From Alphaproteobacteria bacterium (GTDB taxonomy: Bacteria; Pseudomonadota; Alphaproteobacteria; JABAAW01), in NCBI GenBank assembly GCA_014238625.1, contig JABAAS010000079.1, forward strand, positions 245-5,259: a stretch of 5,015 bases of DNA, written 5' to 3'. This document shows positions 4,959-5,015 of the stretch, in pieces. The notes beneath the pieces are model-generated. The model saw only the letters and a list, made by a program, of their open reading frames with translations, was not told the origin of the DNA and made no database searches. A program made the position numbers and the translations under genes. Every line of letters begins with the position of its first letter. Position 1 is the first letter of the stretch.

Positions 4959-4986
4959 ATGAAAAGAGTTATGGGAGGAGAAGAAG
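4915..4986. repeat. About six degenerate 12-bp units before and into the last reading frame
   Basis: A GAGG-like tetramer recurs every 12 bp at 4915 (CAGG), 4927, 4939, 4951, 4963 (AAAG) and 4975. Neighbouring units share more: AGGCAAT at 4916 and 4928, GAGTTATG at 4954 and 4966, GGAGGAG at 4950 and 4974. Read in the frame of GAG the units give a four-residue pattern (EAIQ, EGLS, EEL-stop, KELW, EEKK). The array carries the Shine-Dalgarno-like GGAGGAG and the ATG of the possible next gene. Confidence 0.65.
4950..4956 (+). promoter_or_regulatory. Shine-Dalgarno-like GGAGGAG before the last reading frame
   Basis: GGAGGAG lies just upstream of ATG 4959, with four bases between GGAGG and the start. 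It is the only near-consensus ribosome-binding site close to a start codon in this window. The spacing is slightly short for ATG 4959, while ATG 4971 would be too far, so 4959 is the better start if this is a gene. Confidence 0.4.
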
Positions 4987-5015
4987 GGCTGGCTGTAGGC
5001 AGTAGCGACAAAAAA
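4959..5015 (+). CDS. Possible start of the next gene (5' fragment, perhaps hemW)
   Basis: ATG 4959, behind GGAGGAG, opens a frame of at least 18 complete codons (MKRVMGGEEGLAVGSSDK) that runs off the end of the window. No domain is visible. In many Alphaproteobacteria rph and rdgB are followed by the radical-SAM heme chaperone gene hemW, whose conserved part starts shortly after a variable N-terminus of about this length. That identity is inferred from gene order only. An in-frame ATG at 4971 is an alternative start. Confidence 0.35.
   Translation, partial: MKRVMGGEEGLAVGSSDKK

Noticed and set aside
4951..4974. TGA read as tryptophan (TTATGA against TTATGG in neighbouring repeat units)
   Set aside because: All the genes read well with the standard code and use TGG for Trp. 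None of the seven stops is TGA (two TAG, five TAA), but that is too few to infer recoding.
4826..5011. Minus-strand reading frame of 61 codons at the right end
   Set aside because: It overlaps the end of rdgB, its composition follows the 12-bp array, and it has no recognisable domain.

Overview
The window reads as a chromosomal housekeeping segment from an alphaproteobacterium. Gene content points there: an alphaproteobacterial-type DnaQ tail, a DUF502 membrane protein, a YadG-like ABC ATPase, a CHCC zinc-finger protein of the complex I NDUFS6 type, and an rph-rdgB pair followed by what may be the start of hemW. The spacers are A-rich. I cannot place it at genus level. I found no mobile element, CRISPR array, tRNA or rRNA.

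Layout: positions 1-349 (+) hold the 3' end of dnaQ. A convergent gap separates it from a minus-strand pair transcribed leftward: the ABC ATPase (2163 to 1210), then the DUF502 protein (1183 to 443), 26 bp apart and probably co-transcribed. A divergent regulatory region (about 2164-2386) separates this pair from a plus-strand series: a 57-residue zinc-finger gene (2387-2560, GTG start), an alpha/beta-hydrolase of the phospholipase/carboxylesterase family (2669-3436), RNase PH (3436-4185, overlapping the esterase stop by one base), RdgB (4220-4858), and a possible first 19 codons of the next gene (4959 to the end).

The genes serve basic maintenance: replication proofreading (DnaQ), 3' maturation of tRNA and other RNA (Rph), and removal of non-canonical purine nucleotides (RdgB). 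The zinc-finger protein is probably linked to respiratory complex I. The ABC ATPase and DUF502 protein act at the membrane. The esterase has a complete catalytic triad but no known substrate.

The most unusual signal is not a gene. Short degenerate tandem repeats of 11-15 bp, most often exactly 12, recur at almost every gene border. The clearest are seven units in the divergent promoter region (2244-2329) and about six units before the last gene (4915-4986). Two in-frame 12-bp examples have added four-residue repeats to proteins: SEVP in the esterase and QPKR at the DUF502 C-terminus. A second signal is a perfect 12+12 bp palindrome (628-653), with a T-rich flank on both strands, inside the DUF502 coding sequence. 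A further 8-bp-arm hairpin lies 25 bp away. No new defence or metabolic system was recognised.
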